The notes below the pieces were generated by a model. That model saw nothing but the letters and a program-made list of their open reading frames with translations. It was not told the DNA's origin and searched no databases. From positions 1 through 64,000 of the forward strand of contig NZ_RXZH01000013.1 in the NCBI RefSeq assembly GCF_003970385.1: a DNA stretch of 64,000 nt, in the 5' to 3' direction. Position numbers and translations under genes: made by a program. The DNA is from Vibrio aquaticus. Its GTDB lineage: Bacteria > Pseudomonadota > Gammaproteobacteria > Enterobacterales > Vibrionaceae. Positions 8,687-17,277 of the stretch are shown here, piece after piece. Every line of letters starts with the position of its first letter. Position 1 is the stretch's first letter.

Positions 8687-9181
8687 ATGCAACCAACTAT
8701 CGAACAACTTCTCGACCTTGGTCCATTTACTTGGGCCGGTCTTCTTTGCTGCGCCATCAATGGTATTTTGGTTGGTGTTGAGCGCCAAACTCGCGGTAAA
8801 CCCGTAGGTATTCGTACCTCTATTTTGGTGATATCCGGCACTTACTTTTTTATGTCGATGGCGGTATCCCTATCACCGAACACACTCGACCAAGCTCGCG
8901 TACTCGGACAGATCATTACGGGTGTCGGCTTCTTAGGGGCCGGTGTCATGATGACGCTCGATGGTAAAATTCATGGCGTGACGTCTGCTGCGGTCATCTG
9001 GGTATTAGCTGCACTCGGTATGATGATTGGGCTTGGCTACTTACAGCAATCTGTCGTCATCACTGCCTTGGTGTTAACGGTGCTGCTCGGTGTCGATAAG
9101 GCGGAGAATCGCATCAAATCATTGCGCCGCGGTGTCCACCAAAAATTTCAAAGCCGAAAAACCCCTCGTCCAAAAGCTTGA
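8687..9181 (+). CDS. MgtC/SapB family membrane protein
   Basis: A 164-residue inner-membrane protein of the MgtC/SapB family. The family signature ERQTRGKPVGIRTSILV lies near residue 33 and GQIITGVGFLGAGVMM near residue 77, with about four membrane helices. The start is fixed by GGAG at 8677-8680, six bases before the ATG. In Salmonella MgtC modulates the F-type ATP synthase during Mg2+ limitation, but most homologues, including this short form without the C-terminal ACT-like domain, have no proven job. Confidence 0.85.
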   Translation: MQPTIEQLLDLGPFTWAGLLCCAINGILVGVERQTRGKPVGIRTSILVISGTYFFMSMAVSLSPNTLDQARVLGQIITGVGFLGAGVMMTLDGKIHGVTSAAVIWVLAALGMMIGLGYLQQSVVITALVLTVLLGVDKAENRIKSLRRGVHQKFQSRKTPRPKA

Positions 9182-9300
9182 GCTATGCGGCGAAATCGAC
9201 ACAAGTTTATCGATACAGCGCCGCATCTTGATGAAAAACAAAGAAGCGTTCGAAAACAAAAGCATCAAGCGATATAGGCATCGCGCCTCACATTAACCCC

Positions 9301-9315
9301 TACCACTTTTGGGTA
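9301..9315 (+). promoter_or_regulatory. Candidate NarP/NarL-type site upstream of dcuB
   Basis: TACCACTTTTGGGTA is an imperfect inverted repeat (TACC, seven bases, GGTA), 38 bases before the dcuB start codon. NarL/NarP recognise TACYYMT heptamers, often paired 7-2-7; this one is one base short of that spacing. The 16 bases CCCTACCACTTTTGGG recur exactly upstream of frdA. Function inferred. Confidence 0.4.
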
Positions 9316-9353
9316 GTGTACAGAGAGTCTCATTACCATTGTAGGGTTTAGTT

Positions 9354-10679
9354 ATGTTTTACGTGCATATGCTCCTGCTTCTTACGGTGATATTTATCGG
9401 TATCCGCCACGGAGGCATTGCTTTTGGTCTACTTGGAGGCTTGGGCGTTTCCGTCCTCGCCTTTGTCTTTGGTATCGCACCAGGCTCTCCACCAATCAGC
9501 GTCATGTTGATTATTCTTGCGGTGGTTGCTGCATCTGCAACTTTAGAAGCGACGGGTGGCCTGAAACTACTGGTTAAGTTCGCCGAACGTTTATTACGTA
9601 AACACCCAAGCCAAATTGTTTTCCTCGGCCCACTGTGTACCTACTCTTTAACGGTACTTGTCGGGACGGGTCACTCTGTTTATCCACTCCTACCTGTCAT
9701 TTACGATGTGGCCTATAAGAAAGGCATTCGCCCAGAACGTCCAATGGCGATGGCCACGGTTGCCTCACAAATGGGCATTACAGCAAGCCCGATCGCAGCT
9801 GCAGCTGCGGTAGTGATGGCAACAGCGGCAGATAACAACTTGGATATTGGACTCGTCAATGTACTTCTCGTCACCATTCCTGCGACACTGATTGGCGTGT
9901 TAGTCGGCTGTCTATGGAGTCTGAAACGCGGTAAAGAATTGGATCAAGACCAAGCCTTTATTGAACGTTGCCAAGATCCTGAGTTTAAGGCTCAGCTGAT
10001 TGATGCCAGCAGCGATGACGACGATGATCAGGCTCATGAAGGCGTCGCGAAGAAAGGGTTAACTATCTTCCTTGCTGGTATCGCTACGGTTATTTTTGTC
10101 GCGATGTTTGGTAAAGATCTGGGCCTGCTACCAGAAGGCGTGAAAATGTCAGTGGCGATTCAGTTCTTGATGCTTTCGGTTGGTGCTTTAATTCTGTTAA
10201 CCACTAAGGTTGAGCCGAAGAAGATCGTCCACAGCAACGTCTTTATTGCCGGTATGACGGCCGTGATCATCATCTTCGGTATCGCTTGGATGAGTGACAC
10301 CATCATTGGCTTCCATAAGCCCTACTTGATCAGCTTAGTCAGTGATCTTGTTGCCGCTCACCCATGGACCTTTGCCATTGCGATGTTCGTGGTGTCAGTA
10401 TTCTTGAAAAGCCAAGCAGCAGTGCTAACCATCATGCTCCCACTGGGTTTTGCGATGGGGATTCCTGCCCCAGTGCTGATTGGTGTATTACCAGCGTGCT
10501 ATGCCTACTTCTTCTTCCCGTTCTACCCAAGCGACCTTGCAGCGATTACCTTTGACCGCTCAGGGACAACGCAGATTGGTAAGTATGTACTCAACCACAG
10601 TTTCTTGTTGCCAGGTTTTATCGGTGTCATCACTGCAACAACCGTGGGTTATGTCCTCTCAACCATGCTAGTTAACTGA
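9354..10679 (+). CDS. dcuB: Anaerobic C4-dicarboxylate transporter (DcuB type)
   Basis: An inner-membrane carrier of the Dcu family that exchanges fumarate, malate or aspartate for succinate during fumarate respiration. The 441-residue protein has around ten membrane helices and follows E. coli DcuB rather than DcuA in its diagnostic stretches: GTGHSVYPLLPVIYDVAYKK, then GIRPERPMA, QMGITASPI and, near the end, YPSDLAAITFDRSGTTQIG. A charged loop (SSDDDDDQAHEG, around residue 223) is longer than in E. coli. The partner enzyme, fumarate reductase, is encoded 39 kb away and shares an upstream motif. AGGG precedes the ATG. Confidence 0.85.
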   Translation: MFYVHMLLLLTVIFIGIRHGGIAFGLLGGLGVSVLAFVFGIAPGSPPISVMLIILAVVAASATLEATGGLKLLVKFAERLLRKHPSQIVFLGPLCTYSLTVLVGTGHSVYPLLPVIYDVAYKKGIRPERPMAMATVASQMGITASPIAAAAAVVMATAADNNLDIGLVNVLLVTIPATLIGVLVGCLWSLKRGKELDQDQAFIERCQDPEFKAQLIDASSDDDDDQAHEGVAKKGLTIFLAGIATVIFVAMFGKDLGLLPEGVKMSVAIQFLMLSVGALILLTTKVEPKKIVHSNVFIAGMTAVIIIFGIAWMSDTIIGFHKPYLISLVSDLVAAHPWTFAIAMFVVSVFLKSQAAVLTIMLPLGFAMGIPAPVLIGVLPACYAYFFFPFYPSDLAAITFDRSGTTQIGKYVLNHSFLLPGFIGVITATTVGYVLSTMLVN

Positions 10680-10707
10680 CAAAATAAAACGAAACACGAA
10701 CCAAAAC

Positions 10708-10742
10708 GAAAAAAGCCAGTTGGGAATCCAACTGGCTTTTTA
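10708..10742. terminator. Bidirectional terminator between dcuB and pfkA
   Basis: Perfect 14-bp stem AAAAAGCCAGTTGG / CCAACTGGCTTTTT around a GAAT loop, between two converging genes. Confidence 0.9.
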
Positions 10743-10766
10743 TTGATATCGATTTCGCAAGCTTGC

Positions 10767-11729
10767 TTAGAATAGCTCTTCAGCAACTTTGAATAGATCG
10801 TTGCGAACTGGACGCTTCATGTTCTCAATCGCATCGATGATGTCATGGTGAACAAGTTGCTCTTTCTGAATACCAACACAACGACCACCTTGGCCTTCCA
10901 TTAGTAGGTGAACAGCGTAGTTGCCCATGCGAGAAGCCAGAACGCGGTCAAATGCCGTTGGACGGCCACCACGTTGAATATGACCAAGAACCGTTGCACG
11001 AGTTTCACGACCTGTTGCCGTTTCAATCTCTTTTGCTAGCTCGTTCGCATCCATCATTAGCTCAGTTAGAGCGATGATCGCATGCTTCTTACCTTTCGCA
11101 ATCCCATCTTGGATGTTGCTGATAAGCTTTTCTTTATCTAGGCCCGTTTCTGGAGTGATGATGTACTCACAACCACCTGCAATTGCAGACATTAGCGTTA
11201 GGTCACCACAGTGGCGGCCCATGATCTCAACAATAGAGATTCGCTGGTGAGATGATGAAGTATCACGTAGACGGTCAATCGCATCGATAACTGTGTTTAA
11301 TGCTGTTAGGTAACCGATCGTGTAGTCAGTACCTGCGATATCGTTATCGATAGTGCCTGGAAGACCGATACAAGGGTAACCCATTTCAGTCAGTTTCTTA
11401 GCACCCATGTAAGAACCGTCACCGCCCACTACTACTAGTGCTTCAATGCCGTGTTTCTGTAGGTTCTCGATCGCTTTCTGGCGCACTTCCACTTCTTTGA
11501 ATTCAGGGAAACGTGCAGAACCTAGGAAAGTACCGCCCTTGTTGATCACATCAGAAACGCTTGAACGATCTAGTTTCTCGATACGGTCTTCGTAAAGGCC
11601 TAGGTAGCCATCAAATACACCGTAAACTTCTAAACCTTCAGATAGTGCTGTACGTACCACGCCACGAACTGCTGCGTTCATACCTGGTGCGTCACCGCCA
11701 CTAGTCAAGACACCGATCTTCTTAATCAT
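10767..11729 (-). CDS. pfkA: 6-phosphofructokinase
   Basis: ATP-dependent phosphorylation of fructose 6-phosphate, the committed step of glycolysis; family enzymes are allosteric tetramers. From the ATG chosen here the protein is 320 residues, the same as E. coli PfkA, starting MIKKIGVLTSGGDAPGMNAA. The ATP-binding GGDGSYMGA, substrate-binding PGTIDNDIAGTDYTIGY with the catalytic aspartate, and MGRHCGDL are all present. GAGGG precedes the ATG; a GTG six bases upstream is also in frame but less likely. A 272-base promoter region with no visible gene separates it from fieF, so it is probably transcribed alone. Confidence 0.96.
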   Translation of the reverse strand: MIKKIGVLTSGGDAPGMNAAVRGVVRTALSEGLEVYGVFDGYLGLYEDRIEKLDRSSVSDVINKGGTFLGSARFPEFKEVEVRQKAIENLQKHGIEALVVVGGDGSYMGAKKLTEMGYPCIGLPGTIDNDIAGTDYTIGYLTALNTVIDAIDRLRDTSSSHQRISIVEIMGRHCGDLTLMSAIAGGCEYIITPETGLDKEKLISNIQDGIAKGKKHAIIALTELMMDANELAKEIETATGRETRATVLGHIQRGGRPTAFDRVLASRMGNYAVHLLMEGQGGRCVGIQKEQLVHHDIIDAIENMKRPVRNDLFKVAEELF

Positions 11730-12001
11730 GCTCACCCTCGATTTTTGGGAATCTTATTTCAATTTTTACGTCAGCCACTTTCAATGCCAGTCACTGACTT
11801 AATTCCTTTAACTGTGCAATATGTTACCTTTCCTAATCAGGAATACTACTTTTATTTGCACGAAATTATGTAACTTTTCTACTTATGTAAGAGTATTACA
11901 GCTTTGTGAATTCACTTAATTGATACACATCAGAATCACCGCAAAAAGTCATCTCGCTGAAAAGATAGTCAATAAGTGATGATTTGTCTCGCTCCGTGAA
12001 T

Positions 12002-12910
12002 TTACCAATCTTGAGACTTCTGGGCTTTTTCTTCACTCAACACCACTGAGTAAGGATCTTGGTGAATCAATACATCCGATTCAGGGAAGAGTTCAAGCAG
12101 TTTAGCTTCTACTTCATCAGAGATTCGATGGGCTTCAATTAATGCCAGCTGATCTTCCAACTCTAAATGCAATTGAATAAAGCGAGTTGGCCCCGACACA
12201 CGCGTTCGAAGTTGGTGCACTCCTAGAACGCCCGGTACTTTGACACACACATCTCGAATCGCACTGAGCTCATCGTCTGGCAATTTACGATCGAGCAAGG
12301 TTTGCGTTGCTTCTTGGACCATCTTGAAGGCACTGTACAAAATAAACACGCCAATCCCGACAGCAAACACCGCATCGGCCTGAGTAATACCAAACCAGCT
12401 TAAGCCTAACGCCAACATGATCGCTGCGTTCATATACAGATCAGACTGGTAATGGAGTGAGTCAGCAGCAATGGCCTGACTGCCGGTTTTCTTCACTACA
12501 TGCTTTTGGAATCGCACCAGCGCAAAGGTCACAAAGATAGCAAATAGGCTGACATACACACCGTATTCTGGCGATTGGAGAGCATGAGGTCTAAAGAAAC
12601 GCTCAATACCATTTAGAATCAAAAAGACCGCCGAGCCCGAGATAAACATCGCTTGTGCTAAAGCGGCTAAAGATTCGGCTTTACCATGTCCAAACGTATG
12701 CTCACGGTCAGCAGGCTGCAATGAGTATCGAACCACCACCAAGTTGACTAACGAAGCGGCGATATCAAGCATAGAGTCAATCAGCGAAGCAAGTAGACTC
12801 ACGGAACCGGTTACCCACCAAGCTCCGACTTTTACCACTAATAATAAGGTCGCCACGATGGTTGCAGTCCAAGCGGCCATCGTGACTAAACGTGCGTACT
12901 CGTGTTTCAT
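12002..12910 (-). CDS. fieF: Cation-efflux pump FieF (CDF family)
   Basis: An inner-membrane Zn2+/Fe2+ : H+ antiporter. The 302-residue protein starts MKHEYARLVTMAAW, has six membrane helices and the two metal-site motifs DSMLDIAAS in helix 2 and HYQSDLYMN in helix 5, then a cytoplasmic domain with IQLHLELED and a DVLIHQDP end. It matches E. coli FieF along its length (for example YSLQPADREHTFGHGKAESLAALAQ). Codons upstream of 12910 (MSLLFNAF...) are open but not part of the family. It lies between cpxP and pfkA as in E. coli. Confidence 0.93.
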   Translation of the reverse strand: MKHEYARLVTMAAWTATIVATLLLVVKVGAWWVTGSVSLLASLIDSMLDIAASLVNLVVVRYSLQPADREHTFGHGKAESLAALAQAMFISGSAVFLILNGIERFFRPHALQSPEYGVYVSLFAIFVTFALVRFQKHVVKKTGSQAIAADSLHYQSDLYMNAAIMLALGLSWFGITQADAVFAVGIGVFILYSAFKMVQEATQTLLDRKLPDDELSAIRDVCVKVPGVLGVHQLRTRVSGPTRFIQLHLELEDQLALIEAHRISDEVEAKLLELFPESDVLIHQDPYSVVLSEEKAQKSQDW

Positions 12911-12975
12911 AACTCTCTGAACAATAAAACAACATAGCTTTAGTATAATGATAAAAGCATTGAATAACAGTGACA

Positions 12976-13002
12976 CAAAAAAGGCGACCGTTTTGGTCGC
13001 CT
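12976..13002 (-). terminator. Intrinsic terminator after cpxP
   Basis: On the minus strand AGGCGACC, AAAAC loop, GGTCGCCT and six T, 21 bases after the cpxP stop; it separates cpxP from fieF. Confidence 0.85.
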
Positions 13003-13022
13003 GAGTTCATGGAGTGAAATTG

Positions 13023-13523
13023 TTAGTCAGCTAGTCGCTTTTGCATTTTTTCAGCGCACTTTTCAGCACGTTCAGACTGCAGCTCAACGAACTTAGTTTT
13101 CTGCTCTGGTGTTAAAACGCTCAGCATCTTGTGTTGCTTCTCTAGCATCTTCACTTTACGTTCTGTCTGCTTCTCAACCATTGCTTTCGCTAGCTCATTT
13201 GCCGCTGCTTGGTCGAAGTTATCCGCTAGTACCAACTCTTGCACTTTTGCTTTGTGCGCTTGCATCTCAGCGTGGTGAACTTCGAAGTTGTCTTTAAACT
13301 TCGCTTTCATTTCTGTCTTACCTGCTTCACGCATTTCTTTCAGCTGGTCTTTCTGAGCGTCAGTTAAATCAAGTTTACGCATAATGCCACGGTCAAAACC
13401 ACCACCACATTCACCGTGGCCACCTTTTTTATGGTCCTTACCACCGAAAGCGAAGGCACTTGCAGTACCAAGAGTTAGAGGAACAACAACTGCCGCTAAT
13501 ACTAATTTCTTTGCTAATTTCAT
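13023..13523 (-). CDS. cpxP: Periplasmic Cpx stress-pathway repressor CpxP (Spy/CpxP family)
   Basis: A periplasmic protein that holds the CpxA sensor inactive and helps remove misfolded proteins. The 166-residue precursor has a signal peptide (MKLAKKLVLAAVVVPLTLGT then ASAFA), a Gly/His-rich stretch (KDHKKGGHGECGGG), and the two LTxxQ-type motifs of the family, LTDAQ and LTPEQ. It is divergent from cpxRA with a perfect CpxR box between, which is the standard autoregulated arrangement. The start at 13523 is preferred over an upstream frame extension (MKGTI). Confidence 0.9.
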   Translation of the reverse strand: MKLAKKLVLAAVVVPLTLGTASAFAFGGKDHKKGGHGECGGGFDRGIMRKLDLTDAQKDQLKEMREAGKTEMKAKFKDNFEVHHAEMQAHKAKVQELVLADNFDQAAANELAKAMVEKQTERKVKMLEKQHKMLSVLTPEQKTKFVELQSERAEKCAEKMQKRLAD

Positions 13524-13621
13524 AATCGTACCTTTCACTTAATCTATTGGATTGTGCTGCGGTTCTCTGCAGCGCTTGAGTGTAGAATACGATCTGCTGT
13601 GTAAAGTGACGTCTAGAGAGC

Positions 13622-13636
13622 GTAAAGAATCGTAAA
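13622..13636. promoter_or_regulatory. CpxR box between cpxP and cpxRA
   Basis: GTAAA-GAATC-GTAAA, a perfect match to the known CpxR consensus GTAAA-N5-GTAAA, 76 bases before cpxR and 99 before cpxP. A further single GTAAA at 13601-13605 may extend it. Confidence 0.85.
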
Positions 13637-13711
13637 GAGCAATCTTGACGCTAAATATCGCCCCAAATTCGCAGTAAGATAACCCCATACCGACTATTTA
13701 GAGATTTAGCT

Positions 13712-14407
13712 ATGCCACATATCTTGTTGATTGATGACGATACTGAACTGACAAGCCTATTGAAAGAGGTGCTCTCATTTGAAGGCTTTGAAGTCTCTGA
13801 AGCCAATAACGGTGAAGAGGGTTTAGAGAAACTCAGTGATGAGATCGATCTGATTCTGCTTGATGTCATGATGCCAAAGCTCAATGGAATGGAAACGTTA
13901 AAGCGCTTACGTGAAAACTGGGAAACCCCAGTGTTAATGCTGACTGCGAAAGGGGAAGAGATCGACCGAGTGATTGGTTTGGAACTCGGCGCAGATGACT
14001 ACCTGCCAAAACCGTTCAGCGACCGAGAGTTGATGGCACGTATTCGCGCAATCTTACGTCGTACTCAAACGACCTCTGCACCAAAGAGCAGCAAAAACTC
14101 GGACTGTATCGAATACCAAGATATTCAGGTCTATCCGGGAAAACAGGAAGCGTACTGTCAAGGTGCTCTCATTGATCTCACCACCACGGAGTTCGCTCTG
14201 TTAACCCACTTCGTACAAAACCCAGGGGCAACGCTAACCAAAGAAGCCCTGAGTTTGGATGTACTCGGTAAGCGTTTGGCTGCGTTCGATCGCGCGATTG
14301 ATATGCACGTTTCTAACCTACGTAAAAAGCTCCCTGAGCGCAGCGACGGTAAATCACGTATTAAAACGCTGCGCGGTCGTGGCTACTTACTGATTGAGGA
14401 AGATTAA
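13712..14407 (+). CDS. cpxR: Response regulator CpxR
   Basis: The DNA-binding half of the envelope-stress two-component system. The 231-aa protein has a receiver domain (residues 1-115) with acidic pocket D8-D10, phosphorylated aspartate D51 in LILLDVMMPK and conserved lysine in YLPKPF, then an OmpR/PhoB winged helix (about 135-230) ending LRGRGYLLIEED. Its stop codon overlaps the cpxA ATG by one base, showing translational coupling. Confidence 0.95.
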   Translation: MPHILLIDDDTELTSLLKEVLSFEGFEVSEANNGEEGLEKLSDEIDLILLDVMMPKLNGMETLKRLRENWETPVLMLTAKGEEIDRVIGLELGADDYLPKPFSDRELMARIRAILRRTQTTSAPKSSKNSDCIEYQDIQVYPGKQEAYCQGALIDLTTTEFALLTHFVQNPGATLTKEALSLDVLGKRLAAFDRAIDMHVSNLRKKLPERSDGKSRIKTLRGRGYLLIEED

Positions 14408-15792
14408 TGCGCTTACCTAAAATCACCAGCTTATATGGCCGTATCTTTGCCATTTTCTGGTTCACCATGTTTCTTGTCTTGGTGGCGGTATTGTCACTAC
14501 CCCACCTTGATCCAAGAAAAGCGCGCGATATCCCTGCTGAGCATTACAAGCGTTTAATCGACATCACTCAGAACATTGAGAACAAATACGCCGATGCCGA
14601 TAACTTAGCCAAAGTTTTATTCAAGCTAGAAGGTCCAAAGCGTTCACCAAAAGATCCTCGACCTCGTTTCTTTGTGACTGATCTTGAAGGCAATATCCTA
14701 ACCACCCAGGAACGTAAGAACTACCGTATCCGAGCTCTGCAAAACTTCATCACCAGTGTTGAAGTGCCAGGGCAGCCTAAACAAAAGCTTTATGGTCACT
14801 ACATGGTCGCAGGCCCGTTACCTGTCACCCTAGCAAAACAAGATTTGCTCCTCTACATCGGAGTGAAGTGGAATGAACCACCACCGTTTTTGCTGCGCAT
14901 GTTTGATAAGCCATTCCAACTGCTGTTTGCGGTAATGGTGGTTAGTACACCGCTGCTACTGTGGTTAGCTTGGGCACTCAGCCAGCCTGCACGAAAGTTA
15001 GAGCGCGCGGCTAAGCGAGTGGCGAAAGGGGAATTTGAAGTCGATCCAGAACTCGAAAAAGGCACCAGTGAGTTTCGCCAAGCGGGCGCAAGCTTTAACC
15101 AAATGGTTGAGGCCGTGAATCAAATGATTTCAGGCCAGCAGCGTTTACTGTCTGACATTTCACACGAACTGCGCTCGCCACTCACTCGCTTGCGCATGGC
15201 TAACGCCTTAGCAACGCGTAAACAAGGCGAAAGTGCCGAATTGACGCGTATTGACACCGAAGCTCAGCGCTTGGAACAAATGATCGGTGAACTTCTTGAG
15301 TTATCACGCATGCAAGTTGATAGTCACTTAACGCGAGAAGAGCAACCTATGGCGAGTCTATGGGAAGCCATCTTAGCAGACGCACAATTTGAAGCAGAGC
15401 AGATGGACAAAACGCTCACCTTCAATGACATCCCTGAGCGAGTTATTTCAGGTAATCCGAAATTGCTCATGAGTGCATTAGACAACATCATCCGCAATGC
15501 CATCTACTATGGTAAGGATCAGATAGAAGTGAACTTCACTGAGTCACACCAGCAGATTATGATTTCGGTCGATGACAATGGTGAAGGCGTTCCAGAACAA
15601 GAGTTGGATGCGATTTTCCGCCCGTTCTACCGTGTCTCTACCGCGAGAGATAGACACAGTGGCGGCACCGGTCTTGGTTTAACCATTACCGAAAGTGCCA
15701 TTCGACAGCACAGTGGCTCAATCGTAGCCAAGCGCAGTCAATTGGGGGGATTAAGAGTCGAGATAACACTGCCTACTGGAACAGAGAAATAA
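14407..15792 (+). CDS. cpxA: Sensor histidine kinase CpxA
   Basis: Inner-membrane sensor that phosphorylates CpxR under envelope stress. The 461-aa protein has two membrane helices (about residues 8-30 and 163-185) flanking a periplasmic sensor domain, a HAMP linker, the H box SDISHELRSPLTRLRMA with the phosphorylated histidine at 253, and an ATPase domain with N box DNIIRNAIYYG, G1 DDNGEGVP and G2 GGTGLGLTI. It overlaps cpxR by one base. cpxP is the divergent partner. Confidence 0.95.
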   Translation: MRLPKITSLYGRIFAIFWFTMFLVLVAVLSLPHLDPRKARDIPAEHYKRLIDITQNIENKYADADNLAKVLFKLEGPKRSPKDPRPRFFVTDLEGNILTTQERKNYRIRALQNFITSVEVPGQPKQKLYGHYMVAGPLPVTLAKQDLLLYIGVKWNEPPPFLLRMFDKPFQLLFAVMVVSTPLLLWLAWALSQPARKLERAAKRVAKGEFEVDPELEKGTSEFRQAGASFNQMVEAVNQMISGQQRLLSDISHELRSPLTRLRMANALATRKQGESAELTRIDTEAQRLEQMIGELLELSRMQVDSHLTREEQPMASLWEAILADAQFEAEQMDKTLTFNDIPERVISGNPKLLMSALDNIIRNAIYYGKDQIEVNFTESHQQIMISVDDNGEGVPEQELDAIFRPFYRVSTARDRHSGGTGLGLTITESAIRQHSGSIVAKRSQLGGLRVEITLPTGTEK

Positions 15793-15810
15793 CCCCACAA
15801 TTAGTTAGTT

Positions 15811-15829
15811 GATAATAGATCTCATTATC
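15811..15829. promoter_or_regulatory. Fur box upstream of sodA
   Basis: GATAATAGATCTCATTATC matches 14 of 19 positions of the known Fur consensus, with both outer arms (GATAAT and CATTATC) perfect, 36 bases before the sodA ATG. Iron repression of Mn-SOD by Fur is established in E. coli; its use here is inferred. Confidence 0.7.
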
Positions 15830-15865
15830 ATTTATAGTAAGTCCTTCAATTATGGAGGATTTACT

Positions 15866-16483
15866 ATGTCTCATACTTTCCCAGAACTGCCCTACGCTTA
15901 CGACTCTCTTGAGCCTTACATCGATGCGAAAACCATGGAAGTGCATTACAGCAAACACCATCGCACCTACTTTGACAAGTTCATGACCGCAGTCAAAGGC
16001 AGCGAGCTTGAAACCACCAGCTTAGTCGATATTTTTTCCGGTGTATCTCAGCACTCTCCTGCCGTTCGCAATAATGGCGGCGGTTATTACAATCACATTC
16101 TGTATTGGAATTGCATGACACCAAATGGTGGCGGAGCGCCAGAAGGCACATTGGCTGAAGCGATCGTGAAGACATTTGGCAGCTTCAAACAGTTTCAAGA
16201 GTTGTTTGCACAAGCAGCAATCAATACCTTTGGCTCTGGTTTCGCTTGGCTTATTGTCAAAGATGGAGAGCTGCACATTACCTCAACGACTAATCAAGAC
16301 AACCCTTTGATGGACGTCGCTGAGGCACAAGGTGAACCGATCTTGGCTCTCGATGTTTGGGAACATGCCTATTACATCAGTTACCAAAATCGTCGCCCGG
16401 AATACATTGATGCTTGGTGGAATGTGGTGAATTGGGACGCCGTAAGTGAGAACTATGCCGTGGCTCTCGCACAAGGGAAGTAA
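15866..16483 (+). CDS. sodA: Superoxide dismutase [Mn]
   Basis: Converts superoxide to oxygen and peroxide in the cytoplasm. The 205-residue protein starts MSHTFPELPYAYDSLEPYID. Metal ligands are visible: the histidine of the KHHRTY region, the histidine of GGGYYNHILYWN, and the aspartate and histidine of DVWEHAYY. Two markers point to manganese rather than iron: glycine in NNGGGYYNH where Fe-enzymes have glutamine, and glutamine in TTNQDNPL. GGAGG lies eight bases before the ATG. A Fur box upstream fits iron-dependent repression. Confidence 0.9.
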   Translation: MSHTFPELPYAYDSLEPYIDAKTMEVHYSKHHRTYFDKFMTAVKGSELETTSLVDIFSGVSQHSPAVRNNGGGYYNHILYWNCMTPNGGGAPEGTLAEAIVKTFGSFKQFQELFAQAAINTFGSGFAWLIVKDGELHITSTTNQDNPLMDVAEAQGEPILALDVWEHAYYISYQNRRPEYIDAWWNVVNWDAVSENYAVALAQGK

Positions 16484-16580
16484 TGCCCTCGGATATAAAA
16501 ACTCACAACGTCAGGCTTGGCGGTTGTTCTATGTCGCCTTATACTTTCCGGTCTAAATCCCATAGTGCAAGAATGACAGT

Positions 16581-17057
16581 ATGTTTGATATCGCCCTTTA
16601 CGAGCCAGAGATCGCCCCTAACACGGGTAACATTATCCGCCTATGTGCCAATTGCGGCGCTAACCTTCATCTAATTGAGCCACTGGGTTTTGATTTAGAA
16701 GAGAAAAAAGTGCGCCGAGCGGGCCTGGATTACCACGACCTTGCTCGTGTGACTCGTCATAAAAACTACCAAGCGTTTGTTGAGTTCCTAGAGAAAGAGC
16801 GTGGGGATTACCGCATTTTTGCCTGCACGACCAAAACGACTGGCCACCATGTGGACGCAAATTTCCAAAAAGGCGATGTCCTGCTATTTGGTCCAGAAAC
16901 ACGCGGGTTACCCGCAGAGCTGATTGAAAGCATGCCTATGGAGCAGCGTATTCGCATTCCAATGATGCCGGATGCGCGCAGCTTGAACCTGTCAAATGCC
17001 GTCGCAATTATTGCTTTTGAAGCTTGGCGACAAATGGGTTTTGATGGCGCTCAGTAA
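16581..17057 (+). CDS. trmL: tRNA (cytidine/uridine-2'-O-)-methyltransferase TrmL
   Basis: A SPOUT-fold enzyme that 2'-O-methylates the wobble nucleotide of tRNA-Leu isoacceptors. At 158 residues it is close to E. coli TrmL (157). Motifs are IAPNTGNIIRLCANCG near the start, LLFGPETRGLP in motif 2 and the knot motif RIPMMPDARSLNLSNAVAII. In E. coli the gene follows cysE; here it lies alone downstream of sodA. Confidence 0.93.
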   Translation: MFDIALYEPEIAPNTGNIIRLCANCGANLHLIEPLGFDLEEKKVRRAGLDYHDLARVTRHKNYQAFVEFLEKERGDYRIFACTTKTTGHHVDANFQKGDVLLFGPETRGLPAELIESMPMEQRIRIPMMPDARSLNLSNAVAIIAFEAWRQMGFDGAQ

Positions 17058-17074
17058 CAAGTATCTGAATCTGA

Positions 17075-17105
17075 AAGGGCTGGCGTTTTCGCCAGCCCTT
17101 TTTTC
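17075..17105 (+). terminator. Intrinsic terminator after trmL
   Basis: AAGGGCTGGCG, TTTT loop, CGCCAGCCCTT and a T run. Confidence 0.9.
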
Positions 17106-17108
17106 TTC

Positions 17109-17212
17109 TGCCATCCTCAAGAGTGAGGAACGAACGAATTGGGGATCTCTTCAAGTAATCACAAACCTTAAAAGATTCCCTACTCTCTCCTTCGTCGTTC
17201 TAGGGAAGGACA
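17109..17212. repeat. Palindromic intergenic repeat, copy A
   Basis: A 104-bp element starting TGCCATCCTCAAGAGTGAGG and ending CTAGGGAAGGACA. Its two 40-base halves are imperfect reverse complements of each other, so a transcript could fold into one long hairpin. Two other copies lie at 40615-40719 and 44566-44668. It begins three bases after the trmL terminator and ends just before the trpS terminator. It contains no coding sequence. Confidence 0.85.
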
Positions 17213-17223
17213 AATTTAGATGT

Positions 17224-17254
17224 AAAAAAACGGACTCTGATGAGTCCGTTTTTT
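17224..17254 (-). terminator. Intrinsic terminator after trpS
   Basis: Minus strand: AAAAAACGGACTC, short loop, GAGTCCGT and seven T, 24 bases past the trpS stop. Confidence 0.88.
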
Positions 17255-17277
17255 ATGTTTATCGAAAACAGATAGGT

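Noticed and set aside
9090..9296. 68-codon open frame overlapping the end of the MgtC-like gene
   Set aside because: No family resemblance, no separate ribosome-binding site, overlaps a real gene in another frame; I considered a frameshifted C-terminus but the MgtC-like protein already ends normally for a short member.
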